Assembly (NCBI RefSeq): GCF_001544475.1
Contig: NZ_FCNW02000004.1
Coordinates: forward strand, 62,001 to 126,000
Length of the DNA: 64,000 nt
Direction of reading: 5' to 3'
DNA from: Caballeronia humi
Lineage (GTDB): Bacteria; Pseudomonadota; Gammaproteobacteria; Burkholderiales; Burkholderiaceae
In this document: positions 36,020-45,224 of the stretch, in pieces
Layout: every line of letters begins with the position of its first letter
Position numbering within the stretch: the stretch's first letter is position 1
Notes under the pieces: model-generated
Told to the model about the DNA's origin: nothing
Databases searched by the model: none
What the model saw: only the letters and a program-made list of their open reading frames with translations
Position numbers and translations under genes: made by a program

Positions 36020-37300
36020 ATGGAAACGCAGGATAAAGCAGCAGCACTCAAACGAATGAAGTGGTTCGCGGCGGCCTTGCTGGTGGCGGCCGGCGCGTTG
36101 TTCGCGCTCGCCAGGAGCCAGCACGACGCCGGCGCGTGGGCGTGGGTCTCGGCGTTCGCGGAAGCGGCGATGGTCGGCGCGCTGGCGGACTGGTTCGCGG
36201 TCGTCGCGCTCTTTCGCCATCCGCTCGGCGTGCCGATTCCTCATACGGCGATCCTGCCCGCGAACAAGGCACGCGTCGCCGACAACCTCGCCGCGTTCGT
36301 GCGCGACCGCTTTCTCGGCACCGACGCGTTGGTCGATCGCGTGAACGCGTTCGATCCCGCCGGCCGTCTCTCGATGTGGCTCGCCGAGCCGAAGAACGCC
36401 GAACTGCTTGGCAGGAAGGCGGTGACCTCGGCAAGCCAGCTCTTGAACTTCATCGACGACGCGCGCATCAAGACGATGCTCTACGACGCGCTGCGCCGCC
36501 GCGCCGAAAAATTCGACCTCGCGGGCGCGGCGGGTGGCCTGCTCTCCACGCTGACTGCCGACCAGCGCCATCAACTGCTGCTCGACGAAGGCCTGCGCGA
36601 ACTGGCCGACTGGCTGGACCGCGGCGAAGTGCAGCAGATGCTCGCCGACAAGATCGTGCAGGTGGCGGGCGAGGAGTATCCGAAGCTCGTTGGCGCGCTT
36701 GGCTTCATCGGACTGAACGCCGAGGAACTCGGCAACAAGTTCGCGGCGGGCCTCGTGCGCGGCGCGAACACGTGGCTGCACGACATCAGCAGCGACCCGG
36801 AACACGAGCGCCGCAAGGCATTCGACCGCGCGGTGGAAGGGTTCGTCGAACGGCTGAAGTCCGATCCGGCGTTCAAGTCGCGCATCGACGAGCACAAGCG
36901 GCAATGGCTTGAGCGGCCGGAACTGCGCGCGTACGTCAACGGCCTGTGGGACGAGTTCACCGCCTGGCTGCACGCCGATCTCGAACGCCCGGATTCGACG
37001 CTTCACGCCAAGGTGGTCAGCGTGGCGGCGACGTTCGCGCAGGCGCTCGGCAGCGATCCGGCGCTGCGCGACTCGATCAACGAGCACATGCGCGATGCGT
37101 TGAAGGCGCTGGCGCCTGAACTGCGCGAAGGCATCGCGAAGCACATCGCGACGACTGTTCGCCAATGGGACGATGCCACGCTCGTACGCGACGTCGAACT
37201 GAACATCGGCCGCGATCTGCAGTTTATCCGCGTGAACGGTACGCTGGTAGGCGGCGCGGTCGGGCTGCTGATTCACGCGGTGACGCTTTTGACCGTTTGA
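36020..37300 (+). CDS. DUF445 family membrane protein
   Basis: The 426-residue product has two N-terminal membrane segments (residues ~14-30 and ~38-58, FAEAAMVGALADWFAVVALFRHP), a long helical domain, and one C-terminal membrane segment (GTLVGGAVGLLIHAVTLLTV). This is the DUF445 (YjiN-like) layout. Its function is unknown. The start METQDKAAALKR at 36020 is preferred over 35981. It begins 63 bp after the ACT gene. Confidence 0.88.
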   Translation: METQDKAAALKRMKWFAAALLVAAGALFALARSQHDAGAWAWVSAFAEAAMVGALADWFAVVALFRHPLGVPIPHTAILPANKARVADNLAAFVRDRFLGTDALVDRVNAFDPAGRLSMWLAEPKNAELLGRKAVTSASQLLNFIDDARIKTMLYDALRRRAEKFDLAGAAGGLLSTLTADQRHQLLLDEGLRELADWLDRGEVQQMLADKIVQVAGEEYPKLVGALGFIGLNAEELGNKFAAGLVRGANTWLHDISSDPEHERRKAFDRAVEGFVERLKSDPAFKSRIDEHKRQWLERPELRAYVNGLWDEFTAWLHADLERPDSTLHAKVVSVAATFAQALGSDPALRDSINEHMRDALKALAPELREGIAKHIATTVRQWDDATLVRDVELNIGRDLQFIRVNGTLVGGAVGLLIHAVTLLTV

Positions 37301-37346
37301 GACGAATCGCGCGGTCGTAGGGGTTTCGAACATTTTCGTGAGCTCG

Positions 37347-37829
37347 ATGAATATGGCCAATCCGAACACCGAACTGATCGAGCGCTTCTACCGCGCGTTT
37401 CAGGACCTCGACGCCGAAGCGATGGCGGCGTGTTACGCGCACGACATCCGCTTCGAAGACCCGGTGTTCGGCACCCTGCGCGGCCGCGAAGCGGGCGACA
37501 TGTGGCGCATGCTGCTCGCACGCGCGTCGGACTTTTCTCTGACGTACAGCGACATCAGGGCTTCGGGCCAGACGGCTACCGCGAGCTGCGTCGCGACATA
37601 TCTGTTTTCGCGCACCAGACGCAAGGTGATCAACGAAATCCACTCGAAGTTTGCGATCCGCGAGGGCCTGATCGTCGAACACACCGATACCTTCGATCTC
37701 TGGCGCTGGAGCCGGCAGGCGCTGGGCCTGAAAGGCTGGCTGCTCGGCGGGACGTCGTTCGTACAAGACAAGATCCGCCAGGAAGCGCGCAAAGGTCTGG
37801 CCGAATATCGCAGGCAGGCCGCGTCATGA
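37347..37829 (+). CDS. SnoaL-like / NTF2-fold protein
   Basis: This is a 160-residue NTF2-fold protein (NTELIERFYRAFQDLDAEAMAACYAHDIRFEDPVFGTLRGREAGDMWRMLL). SnoaL-like proteins act as small enzymes or ligand binders. Possible starts are GTG 37338, ATG 37347 and ATG 37353; I use 37347. The stop overlaps the start of the glucosidase gene (ATGA), so the two are coupled. The exact role is unknown. Confidence 0.83.
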   Translation: MNMANPNTELIERFYRAFQDLDAEAMAACYAHDIRFEDPVFGTLRGREAGDMWRMLLARASDFSLTYSDIRASGQTATASCVATYLFSRTRRKVINEIHSKFAIREGLIVEHTDTFDLWRWSRQALGLKGWLLGGTSFVQDKIRQEARKGLAEYRRQAAS

Positions 37830-39739
37830 CGCGCGTCGAACAGCCTTTTGATCGCGCACGCCTCGAGGACGAATGGCTCGAAGCGGATGGCTTCGGCGGC
37901 TTCGCTTCGGGCACGGTCGGCATCATGCGCACACGCCGCTATCACGCGCTGCTGCTCACCGCGACGCAGCCGCCGACGGGCCGCGTCGTGCTCGTGAACG
38001 GCGTCGAGGCCTGGCTCGACTTGAACGGCACGCGCTTTCCGCTGACGATGCAGTGCTATGCGCCGGATGTGATCTATCCCGACGGCTCCGCCAGCCTCCT
38101 TTCCTTTGACACCAGGCCTTGGCCCACTTGGCGTTTCCGAATCAACGAGCGGTCCGTGGTCATCGCGGAAGTGTTTGTCGCCAAAGAGAGTCGCGAAACA
38201 GTATTGAGATGGCGCTTTGAAGGCGCTGACGCACCTGGCTCCGCGACGCTGCACGTACGTCCGCTCCTCTCGTGCCGCGACTATCACTCGATGCATCACG
38301 AGAATCCGGCGTTCGGCTTCGACGCGCATGTTGACGGCGAGCGCGTGAGCTGGCGGCCGTACGGCGGCTTGCCTATCGTCGTGGCATCGACGAATGGCGT
38401 GTATGTCCATGCGCCCGACTGGTATCGCAATTTCTGCTATGTGCGCGAGCGGGAGCGGGGCCTCGAATTCACCGAGGATCTCGCGACGCCTGGCGTCTTT
38501 TCGTTCGACCTGACGCAAGGCGAGGCGGTAATGGTACTGAGTGCCGAGACAGGCACGGCGAGGCCCGTGCGCGACCGCGTAGCCCAACTGGCCGAAAACG
38601 AACAGGATCGCCGCGCCGCGCTTGGCTCGCGCCTCCAGCGTTCCGCCGATGCCTACGTTATCGCGCGCGGCGACGGGCACACGATCCTCGCGGGCTTCCC
38701 GTGGTTCACCGACTGGGGCCGCGACACGTTCATCTCGATGCGCGGCCTGCTGATCGCACAGGGAAGGCTTCAATACGCCGAATCGATCCTGCTCGAATGG
38801 GCCGACATGCTCTCCGACGGCATGCTGCCGAATCGCTTTCCCGACCGCGGCGGAATGCCGGAATACAACTCGGTCGATGCATCGCTGTGGTTCGCGGTGG
38901 CCGTGCACGACTACCTCGCGACAGATCACGCGCTCGCCGCGACCCGTAGCCGGTTGCAACGCGCCGTCGACGCCATTCTCGACGGTTACACGCGCGGCAC
39001 GCGCTTCGGCATCGCGGTCGATGACGACGGCCTTGTGCGCGCCGGTGTGCCGGGCGTGCAACTGACGTGGATGGACGCGAAAGTCGACGGCTGGGTGGTG
39101 ACTCCGCGCATCGGCAAGCCGGTCGAAGTGCAAGCGCTCTGGATCAATGCGCTGCGCATCGCGTGCGGCTGGAACCCGAACTGGAGCGAACTCGAAGCGC
39201 GCGCCCGGCGCTCGTTCGAACAGCGTTTCGTCGATCCGTCGACCGGTGCGCTGTTCGACGTCGTCGATGTGGATCACGAGCCGGGAAAAATCGACCGCTC
39301 GATTCGTCCGAACCAGATTTTCGCTGTGGGCGGCTTGCCGTTCGCGTTGCTCAACGGCGCGGCCGCAAATGCCGTGGTCGCTCAAGTCGAAGCGCACCTG
39401 CTCACACCGCTTGGGCTGCGCACACTCGCGCCCTCCGACCGGGCTTATCGCGGGCTCTACAGTGGTGGTCTTTTTGAACGCGATTCGGCCTATCACCAGG
39501 GCACGGTGTGGCCGTGGCTCATCGGCCCGTTCATCGAAGCGTGGATCAGGCTGCATGGGACGCAAGGCGTGTGCGAGCGCTTCCTCGCGCCGCTCTACGC
39601 GCATTTGGATCATGGCGGCCTCGATCACATTTGCGAAGTGGCAGATGGCGACGCACCGCATATGCCCGGCGGCACGCCGTGCCAGGCGTGGTCGCTCGGG
39701 GAACTGCTGCGAATGGAGAAGCTGATCGGCAGACGATGA
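37826..39739 (+). CDS. Amylo-alpha-1,6-glucosidase-type glycogen debranching protein
   Basis: The 637-residue protein has an N-terminal beta-sandwich (EWLEADGFGGFASGTVGIMRTRRYHALLL) and an (alpha/alpha)6 barrel catalytic domain (AGFPWFTDWGRDTFISMRGLLIAQGR; LPNRFPDRGGMPEYNSVDASLWF; YHQGTVWPWLIGPFIEAWI). These are the signatures of the GDE_C/GH133-type glucosidases that act on glycogen branch points. The ATG overlaps the upstream stop. It is followed 273 bp later by a second alpha/alpha-barrel glycosidase, so the two probably degrade the same polyglucan. Confidence 0.9.
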   Translation: MTRVEQPFDRARLEDEWLEADGFGGFASGTVGIMRTRRYHALLLTATQPPTGRVVLVNGVEAWLDLNGTRFPLTMQCYAPDVIYPDGSASLLSFDTRPWPTWRFRINERSVVIAEVFVAKESRETVLRWRFEGADAPGSATLHVRPLLSCRDYHSMHHENPAFGFDAHVDGERVSWRPYGGLPIVVASTNGVYVHAPDWYRNFCYVRERERGLEFTEDLATPGVFSFDLTQGEAVMVLSAETGTARPVRDRVAQLAENEQDRRAALGSRLQRSADAYVIARGDGHTILAGFPWFTDWGRDTFISMRGLLIAQGRLQYAESILLEWADMLSDGMLPNRFPDRGGMPEYNSVDASLWFAVAVHDYLATDHALAATRSRLQRAVDAILDGYTRGTRFGIAVDDDGLVRAGVPGVQLTWMDAKVDGWVVTPRIGKPVEVQALWINALRIACGWNPNWSELEARARRSFEQRFVDPSTGALFDVVDVDHEPGKIDRSIRPNQIFAVGGLPFALLNGAAANAVVAQVEAHLLTPLGLRTLAPSDRAYRGLYSGGLFERDSAYHQGTVWPWLIGPFIEAWIRLHGTQGVCERFLAPLYAHLDHGGLDHICEVADGDAPHMPGGTPCQAWSLGELLRMEKLIGRR

Positions 39740-40012
39740 CCGATGTGCGTGAGGGGTGCCTGTGTTCATGTGCGTGCCTTGTTCAATCGACGGGGCCGAT
39801 GTTAGCAATACCGAGCTTTCGGCTGTCCAGCGAAATTTCATCATGGCGGTTATGAGTTTTCATCGATACCCGTTCGCCAGTGTTATGAGCGACACTGCGG
39901 CTTCGCTAAGTTTTCCGTTAAGCATTGGTCAAACACGTCACCGGCCAAAAGCGCTAGATTGTGGGTCTTTCCGCGGTGGGAAACCCTGAAGTTCAGTACG
40001 AAGGAGATATCC

Positions 40013-42739
40013 ATGCCACCTCTGCGCGCCACCAGCCTTCTCGACACCATCGAAGGTGCCCGGCTCCATTCCAGCGAGTGCGCCCGCTGGCAGCGCTGGG
40101 GGCCGTATCTCAGCGAGCGCCAGTGGGGTACCGTCCGCGAGGATTACAGCGAGAACGGCACCGCATGGGACTATTTTCCGCACGATCACGCGCGCAGTCG
40201 GGCGTACCGGTGGGGTGAGGACGGCATCGCCGGCTTCGGTGACGATAAATTGAATTGGTGCGTCTCGCTCGCGCTCTGGAATGGCCGCGACCCGATCCTG
40301 AAGGAGCGCCTTTTCGGACTCACCAACGCGCAGGGCAACCATGGCGAAGACGTGAAGGAATTGTATTTCTACGTCGACGGCACGCCCACGCATTCGTATA
40401 TGCGCATGCTCTACAAGTACCCTCAGGGCGCGTATCCGTATGATGACCTGATTCGCGAAAACGCACGTCGCGGTCCCGATCTGCCCGAGTATGAGGTGCT
40501 AGACACTGGCGTATTTGATGACAACCGCTACTTCGACGTCCAGGTCGAATACGCGAAGCACACGGCCGACGACATTGTGATGCGCGTGACCGTCGAGAAC
40601 CGCGCCTCGGACGAAGCCGCGATCGACGTGCTGCCGATCATCTGGGCGCGCAATACGTGGTCGTGGAAGGCTGCGTCGAAGAAGCCGTCGCTGACCATGA
40701 TGACGAATTCAGAGCCGCACCTCGTCGCGCGGCATGACGGGCACGAGCCGATGATCGTCACGGCATCGGCGAATGGCGCGGACGTGACGTGGCTCTTCTG
40801 CGAAAACGAAACCAACGTCAAGCGCCTGTTCAGCATGGACGGCGCGGGCCCGTTCAAGGACGGCTTCAACGACTACATCGTGCAGCACGATCAAGACGCC
40901 GTGAGCCGCACGTCGGGCACGCGCGCAGCGGCGCATGTGCATTTGACGCTGGAAGCGCACGGCCGCGCAATCGTGGTGATGCGCTGGCGGCCGGAGTCGG
41001 CGCCGGACGTCGTGCCGCTCGATATCGACACGCTTTTTGCGCGCCGCATCGCGGAGGCCGACGCGTTCTACGCGGCACTGCAAGCCGATATTGACAATGC
41101 CGACGCACGCCTCGTCCAAAGGCAAGCGCTCGCGGGTATGTTGTGGTCGAAGCAGTACTACCAGTTCGACGTCACACGTTGGATGGACGGCGATCCCGCG
41201 CAACCGAAGCCGCCCAAGGGCCGCCGGCATGGGCGTAACGCCGATTGGCGGCATCTGTGCAACGCGGACATCGTGTCGATGCCCGATAAGTGGGAATACC
41301 CGTGGTACGCATCATGGGATCTCGCGTTTCACGCGGCGGCGTTCGCGCTGATCGATCCGGCGTTCGCAAAGCGTCAGTTGCTGCTGCTGGTGAAGGACCG
41401 CTATCAACATCCGAACGGCCAGTTGCCGGCTTACGAATGGGCGTTCAGCGACGCCAATCCACCAGTGCATGCGTGGGCCACGTGGCGTGTCTACGAAATC
41501 GATCGTGCGATCACCGGAAAAGGCGATCGCGACTTCCTTGAACTGGTGTTCCACAAGTTGCTGCTTAACTTCTCGTGGTGGGTCAACCGCAAGGACGCCG
41601 ACGGTCACAACATTTTCCAAGGCGGTTTCCTGGGCCTGGACAACGTCGGCATCTTCGACCGTTCGTCGCCGCTACCGACAGGTGGCCACATCGATCAAGC
41701 CGACGGCACCGCGTGGATGGCGGCCTACGCGCTCGACCTGATGCGTATCGCGCTCGAACTTGCCTACGCAAACCATGTCTTCGTCGATATCGCTGTGAAG
41801 TTTTTCGAGCATTTCCTGTACATCGCGGAAGCAGTCAGTTGCGAGGACGGCTGCGACACCGGACTATGGGACACGCCGGACGAATTCTTCTACGACAAAC
41901 TGCGCCTGCCTGACGGCACGAATTATCCGTTGCGCATCCGCTCGATCGTCGGGCTGATTCCGCTCTTCGCCGTTCATGTGCTGGAGCAGAGCGTCCATGG
42001 CGATCTACCGGGGCTGCGCGACCGCCTCGTGTGGTTCCTCGAACATCGGCCAGATCTCGCGCGGCTCGTGTCTCGGTGGAATCAACCGGGCAAAGGCAAT
42101 AGCCTCCTGCTGTCGCTGTTGCGCGGGCATCGGATGAAGGCGCTGCTCAAGCGCATGCTGGACGAATCGGAATTTCTGTCGGCGCACGGCGTGCGGGCGT
42201 TGTCGCGGGTACATCGCGACGAGCCGTTCGTGTTCCACCACAACGGCGACAGCTTCTGCGTGCGGTATCTGCCGGCTGAATCGAATTCGCGCGTGTTCGG
42301 CGGGAACTCGAATTGGCGCGGTCCGGTGTGGATGCCGGTCAACTATTTGCTGATCGAATCGCTGTACGAATTCCATCGCTACTACGGCGACGAGTTTCGC
42401 GTCGAGTATCCGACCGGGTCGGGCACGACGCTCTCGCTCTCCGAAATCGCCGATGAACTCGCGCGCCGTGTCACCACGCTATTCCTGCTCGACAAGAACG
42501 GCGAGCGCCCGGTGATGGCTGCCTATCCGCTGCTTCAGGCCGACGCGCGTTCACGCGATCTCGTGCTGTTCCACGAATACTTCCACGGCGACAACGGCCG
42601 TGGCGTCGGAGCATCGCATCAGACCGGCTGGACGGGGCTCGTCGCGCTATTGCTGCAGCCGCGCGAGGCCGGGCCGTCGGGCGTGGTGCCGGTTCCGGGC
42701 GATGTCGAGGAGCAGAAGGAACTCGCGCCGGCGAAGTAA
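40013..42739 (+). CDS. MGH1/GH63-type glucosidase
   Basis: The 908-residue protein resembles GH63-like bacterial glucosidases: an N-terminal domain (SERQWGTVREDYSENGTAWDYFPHDHARSRAYRWGEDGIAGF) and an (alpha/alpha)6 barrel (NADIVSMPDKWEYPWYASWDLAFHAAAFALIDPAFAKRQL; GGNSNWRGPVWMPVNYLLIESLYEFHRYYGDEF). Related enzymes cleave mannosylglycerate, glucosylglycerate or oligoglucosides. The start is set by a perfect AAGGAG at 40001-40006. A hairpin (GGGTCTTTCC/GGGAAACCC, 39963-39986) lies in its leader. The substrate cannot be told from sequence. Confidence 0.87.
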   Translation: MPPLRATSLLDTIEGARLHSSECARWQRWGPYLSERQWGTVREDYSENGTAWDYFPHDHARSRAYRWGEDGIAGFGDDKLNWCVSLALWNGRDPILKERLFGLTNAQGNHGEDVKELYFYVDGTPTHSYMRMLYKYPQGAYPYDDLIRENARRGPDLPEYEVLDTGVFDDNRYFDVQVEYAKHTADDIVMRVTVENRASDEAAIDVLPIIWARNTWSWKAASKKPSLTMMTNSEPHLVARHDGHEPMIVTASANGADVTWLFCENETNVKRLFSMDGAGPFKDGFNDYIVQHDQDAVSRTSGTRAAAHVHLTLEAHGRAIVVMRWRPESAPDVVPLDIDTLFARRIAEADAFYAALQADIDNADARLVQRQALAGMLWSKQYYQFDVTRWMDGDPAQPKPPKGRRHGRNADWRHLCNADIVSMPDKWEYPWYASWDLAFHAAAFALIDPAFAKRQLLLLVKDRYQHPNGQLPAYEWAFSDANPPVHAWATWRVYEIDRAITGKGDRDFLELVFHKLLLNFSWWVNRKDADGHNIFQGGFLGLDNVGIFDRSSPLPTGGHIDQADGTAWMAAYALDLMRIALELAYANHVFVDIAVKFFEHFLYIAEAVSCEDGCDTGLWDTPDEFFYDKLRLPDGTNYPLRIRSIVGLIPLFAVHVLEQSVHGDLPGLRDRLVWFLEHRPDLARLVSRWNQPGKGNSLLLSLLRGHRMKALLKRMLDESEFLSAHGVRALSRVHRDEPFVFHHNGDSFCVRYLPAESNSRVFGGNSNWRGPVWMPVNYLLIESLYEFHRYYGDEFRVEYPTGSGTTLSLSEIADELARRVTTLFLLDKNGERPVMAAYPLLQADARSRDLVLFHEYFHGDNGRGVGASHQTGWTGLVALLLQPREAGPSGVVPVPGDVEEQKELAPAK

Positions 42740-42760
42740 GGAGGTTCCCGCTTTGCTTGT

Positions 42761-45073
42761 TCAAGCCGCCAGTACCTCCAGCGCCCTCGTCAACAGCACC
42801 GGAATTGATTTCGAAGTCGGCGTGCCGGCTCCATCTGCAATGGAGGAAAGCGGCACGAGCGGATTCGTTTCCGGGTAGTACGCTCCGAGGCAGCCGCGGG
42901 GAATGTCGTACTCGACGAGTAAAAACCCGTCGACGCGCCGCTCGATGCCATCGTCCCACACGCTCGTGATGTCCACGCGCTCGCCGGGTTCGAAGCCGAG
43001 TATGTCGATGTCCTCGCGGTTCGCGAACAGCACGCGCCGCTGGCCGTAGACGCCGCGATAGCGATCGTCGAGACCGTAGATCGTCGTGTTGTATTGATCG
43101 TGGGAGCGTGTCGTCATCAATGTGAGGAGGCGTTCGCCGTGCTGCGCGCGTGCCCGATGGATCGGCGTATCAACGGAAATCGCATGCACGAGGAATTGCG
43201 CCTTGCCGCTTGGCGTCTTCCAGACGCGATCGCGTGACGCCACACCCAAATGGAACCCGCCAGGATGCTTCAGCCTTTCGTTGTAGTCGTGAAAACCGTC
43301 AATCACCTGCGCAATGCCGTCGCGGATCAGCGCGTAGTCGTTGGCGTGGGAGAGCCAGTCGACCTTGCCGCTGCCGAGCGTCGCGTGCGCCATCCCCGCG
43401 ACGATCGCGATTTCCGACAGCAGATTCGGCGAAGCAGGCTTGTTCATGCCGTACGAAATATGAACCATGCTCATCGAATCCTCGACGCTCACGCCTTGCG
43501 CCACGCCGCGCTGCCAGTCGATCTCAGTGCGTCCGAGCGTCGGCAGGATCAGCGCGTCGCGACCGTGGACGAGATGGCTGCGGTTCAGTTTCGTCGTGAT
43601 GTGAACGGTCAGGTCGCACGCGCGCATCGCTTGCCAGGAGCGCGGCGTGTCGGGCGTCGCGATCGAGAAATTGCCGCCCAAGCCGATGAATACCTTAACG
43701 CGGCCGTCGAGCATCGCCTGGATCGTGTTGACGACGTCGAGTCCGTGTTCGCGCGGCGGCTCGAAATCGTAGACCTCGCCGAGGCGGTCGAGAAATTCCT
43801 GCGTCGGCTGTTCCTCGATACCCACCGTCCGGTCGCCCTGAACATTCGAATGCCCACGCACCGGGCACAGCCCGGCGCCGCGCCGGCCGATATTGCCGCG
43901 CATCATCATCAGGTTCGACAGGATCTGCACCGTCGGCACGGAGTTCTTGTGCTGCGTGAGGCCCATGCCCCACGTCGCGATGACAGCACGCCCCTTCGCG
44001 TAGATATCAGCGAGTTGCAGGATGTCGTCCATCGGCACACCCGACTCCGCGACGATCGACGCCCAGTTTTCGGCGCGCAGGTCGGCGGCGAAGGCGTCGA
44101 ACCCGACGGTATGTTCGGCGATGAACTCTACGTCGAGCACGCGTTCGGTACCGGTCAGCAAGGCGGCGTCGTCGAGTTCGATCACGCGCTTGGCGACTCC
44201 CTTGATCAGCGCAAAATCGCCGCCGACTTTCGGCCGGATGAACACGGAACTGATCTTCGTACTGCCCATCGTGAGCATTTCGACCGGGTGCTGTGGACTA
44301 GCGAAGCGCTCAAGCCCGCGCTCCTTGAGCGGATTGATCGAGACGATCGTCGCGCCGCGTTTCGCGCACTCGCGCAGTTCGCCGAGCATGCGCGGGTGGT
44401 TCGTCGCTGGATTCTGGCCGAAGAGGAGCAGGGTGTCGGCGTGCTCGAAATCGTCGAGCGTGACCGTGCCCTTGCCGACGCCTACCGTGTGCGGCAGGCC
44501 GCGGCTCGTCGCTTCGTGGCACATGTTCGAGCAGTCAGGGAAGTTGTTCGTGCCAAACATTCTCACGAACAATTGATACAGAAACGCCGCTTCGTTGCTC
44601 GCGCGGCCAGAGGTGTAGAAGGCGGCGTGGTCGGGATCGTCGAGCGCGTTGAGATGGCGGGCGATCAACGCGAACGCGTCGTCCCAGGCGATCGGCACAT
44701 AGCGATCGCTCAGGGCGTCGTAGAGCAGCGGATCGGTCAGCCGGCCGTGCTGCTCCAGTTCGAAGTCCGATTGCGCCATCAATTCCGAAACCGTGTGCTG
44801 CGCGAAGAACGCGGGCGTCACGCGCTTGCTCGTCGCTTCGGCGGCCACTGCCTTCACGCCGTTCTCACAGAACTCGAACGTCGATGCATGCTCGCGATCC
44901 GGCCACGCGCAGCCCGGGCAATCGAAACCGTCCGGCTGGTTTTGGGAAAACAACGTGCGGTAGTTGCCGCCCGTCACCTTTTCCTTGATGAGGTTGATCG
45001 CGACATACTTGAGCGCGCCCCAGCCAGCCGCCGGGTGGGTATAGGGTTCGATGCGAGCTTCTGTTTTTTTCAT
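42761..45073 (-). CDS. FdhF/YdeP family molybdopterin oxidoreductase
   Basis: The 770-residue protein matches the YdeP branch of formate-dehydrogenase-like molybdoenzymes: an N-terminal iron-sulphur region (FDCPGCAWPD...FEFCENG) and molybdopterin domains (SGRASNEAAFLYQLFVRMFGTNNFPDCSNMCHEATSRGL; RHPRMLGEL-type pterin site; HSNVQGDRTVG). YdeP in E. coli is tied to acid resistance, but its substrate is unknown. The start at 45073 (MKKTEARIEPY) is favoured over 45115. It is divergent from a MocR gene at 45225. Confidence 0.9.
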   Translation of the reverse strand: MKKTEARIEPYTHPAAGWGALKYVAINLIKEKVTGGNYRTLFSQNQPDGFDCPGCAWPDREHASTFEFCENGVKAVAAEATSKRVTPAFFAQHTVSELMAQSDFELEQHGRLTDPLLYDALSDRYVPIAWDDAFALIARHLNALDDPDHAAFYTSGRASNEAAFLYQLFVRMFGTNNFPDCSNMCHEATSRGLPHTVGVGKGTVTLDDFEHADTLLLFGQNPATNHPRMLGELRECAKRGATIVSINPLKERGLERFASPQHPVEMLTMGSTKISSVFIRPKVGGDFALIKGVAKRVIELDDAALLTGTERVLDVEFIAEHTVGFDAFAADLRAENWASIVAESGVPMDDILQLADIYAKGRAVIATWGMGLTQHKNSVPTVQILSNLMMMRGNIGRRGAGLCPVRGHSNVQGDRTVGIEEQPTQEFLDRLGEVYDFEPPREHGLDVVNTIQAMLDGRVKVFIGLGGNFSIATPDTPRSWQAMRACDLTVHITTKLNRSHLVHGRDALILPTLGRTEIDWQRGVAQGVSVEDSMSMVHISYGMNKPASPNLLSEIAIVAGMAHATLGSGKVDWLSHANDYALIRDGIAQVIDGFHDYNERLKHPGGFHLGVASRDRVWKTPSGKAQFLVHAISVDTPIHRARAQHGERLLTLMTTRSHDQYNTTIYGLDDRYRGVYGQRRVLFANREDIDILGFEPGERVDITSVWDDGIERRVDGFLLVEYDIPRGCLGAYYPETNPLVPLSSIADGAGTPTSKSIPVLLTRALEVLAA

Positions 45074-45224
45074 GATCTTGAGGCCGGGATCAGGCGAAAT
45101 AGCCAATGGATTCAAGACTACTGTGTTCCGAAATTCCCGCGGCGCACAGAAATCCGCAAAACCGAGGGATACAGTTCGTTGATATTTGTCATAGACTGGC
45201 GTTATCCCGAGTACGCGAGAAACC

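Noticed and set aside
37433..39844. Minus-strand open frame of about 800 codons opposite the debranching enzyme
   Set aside because: No domain signatures; the opposite strand encodes clear glycosidase motifs.
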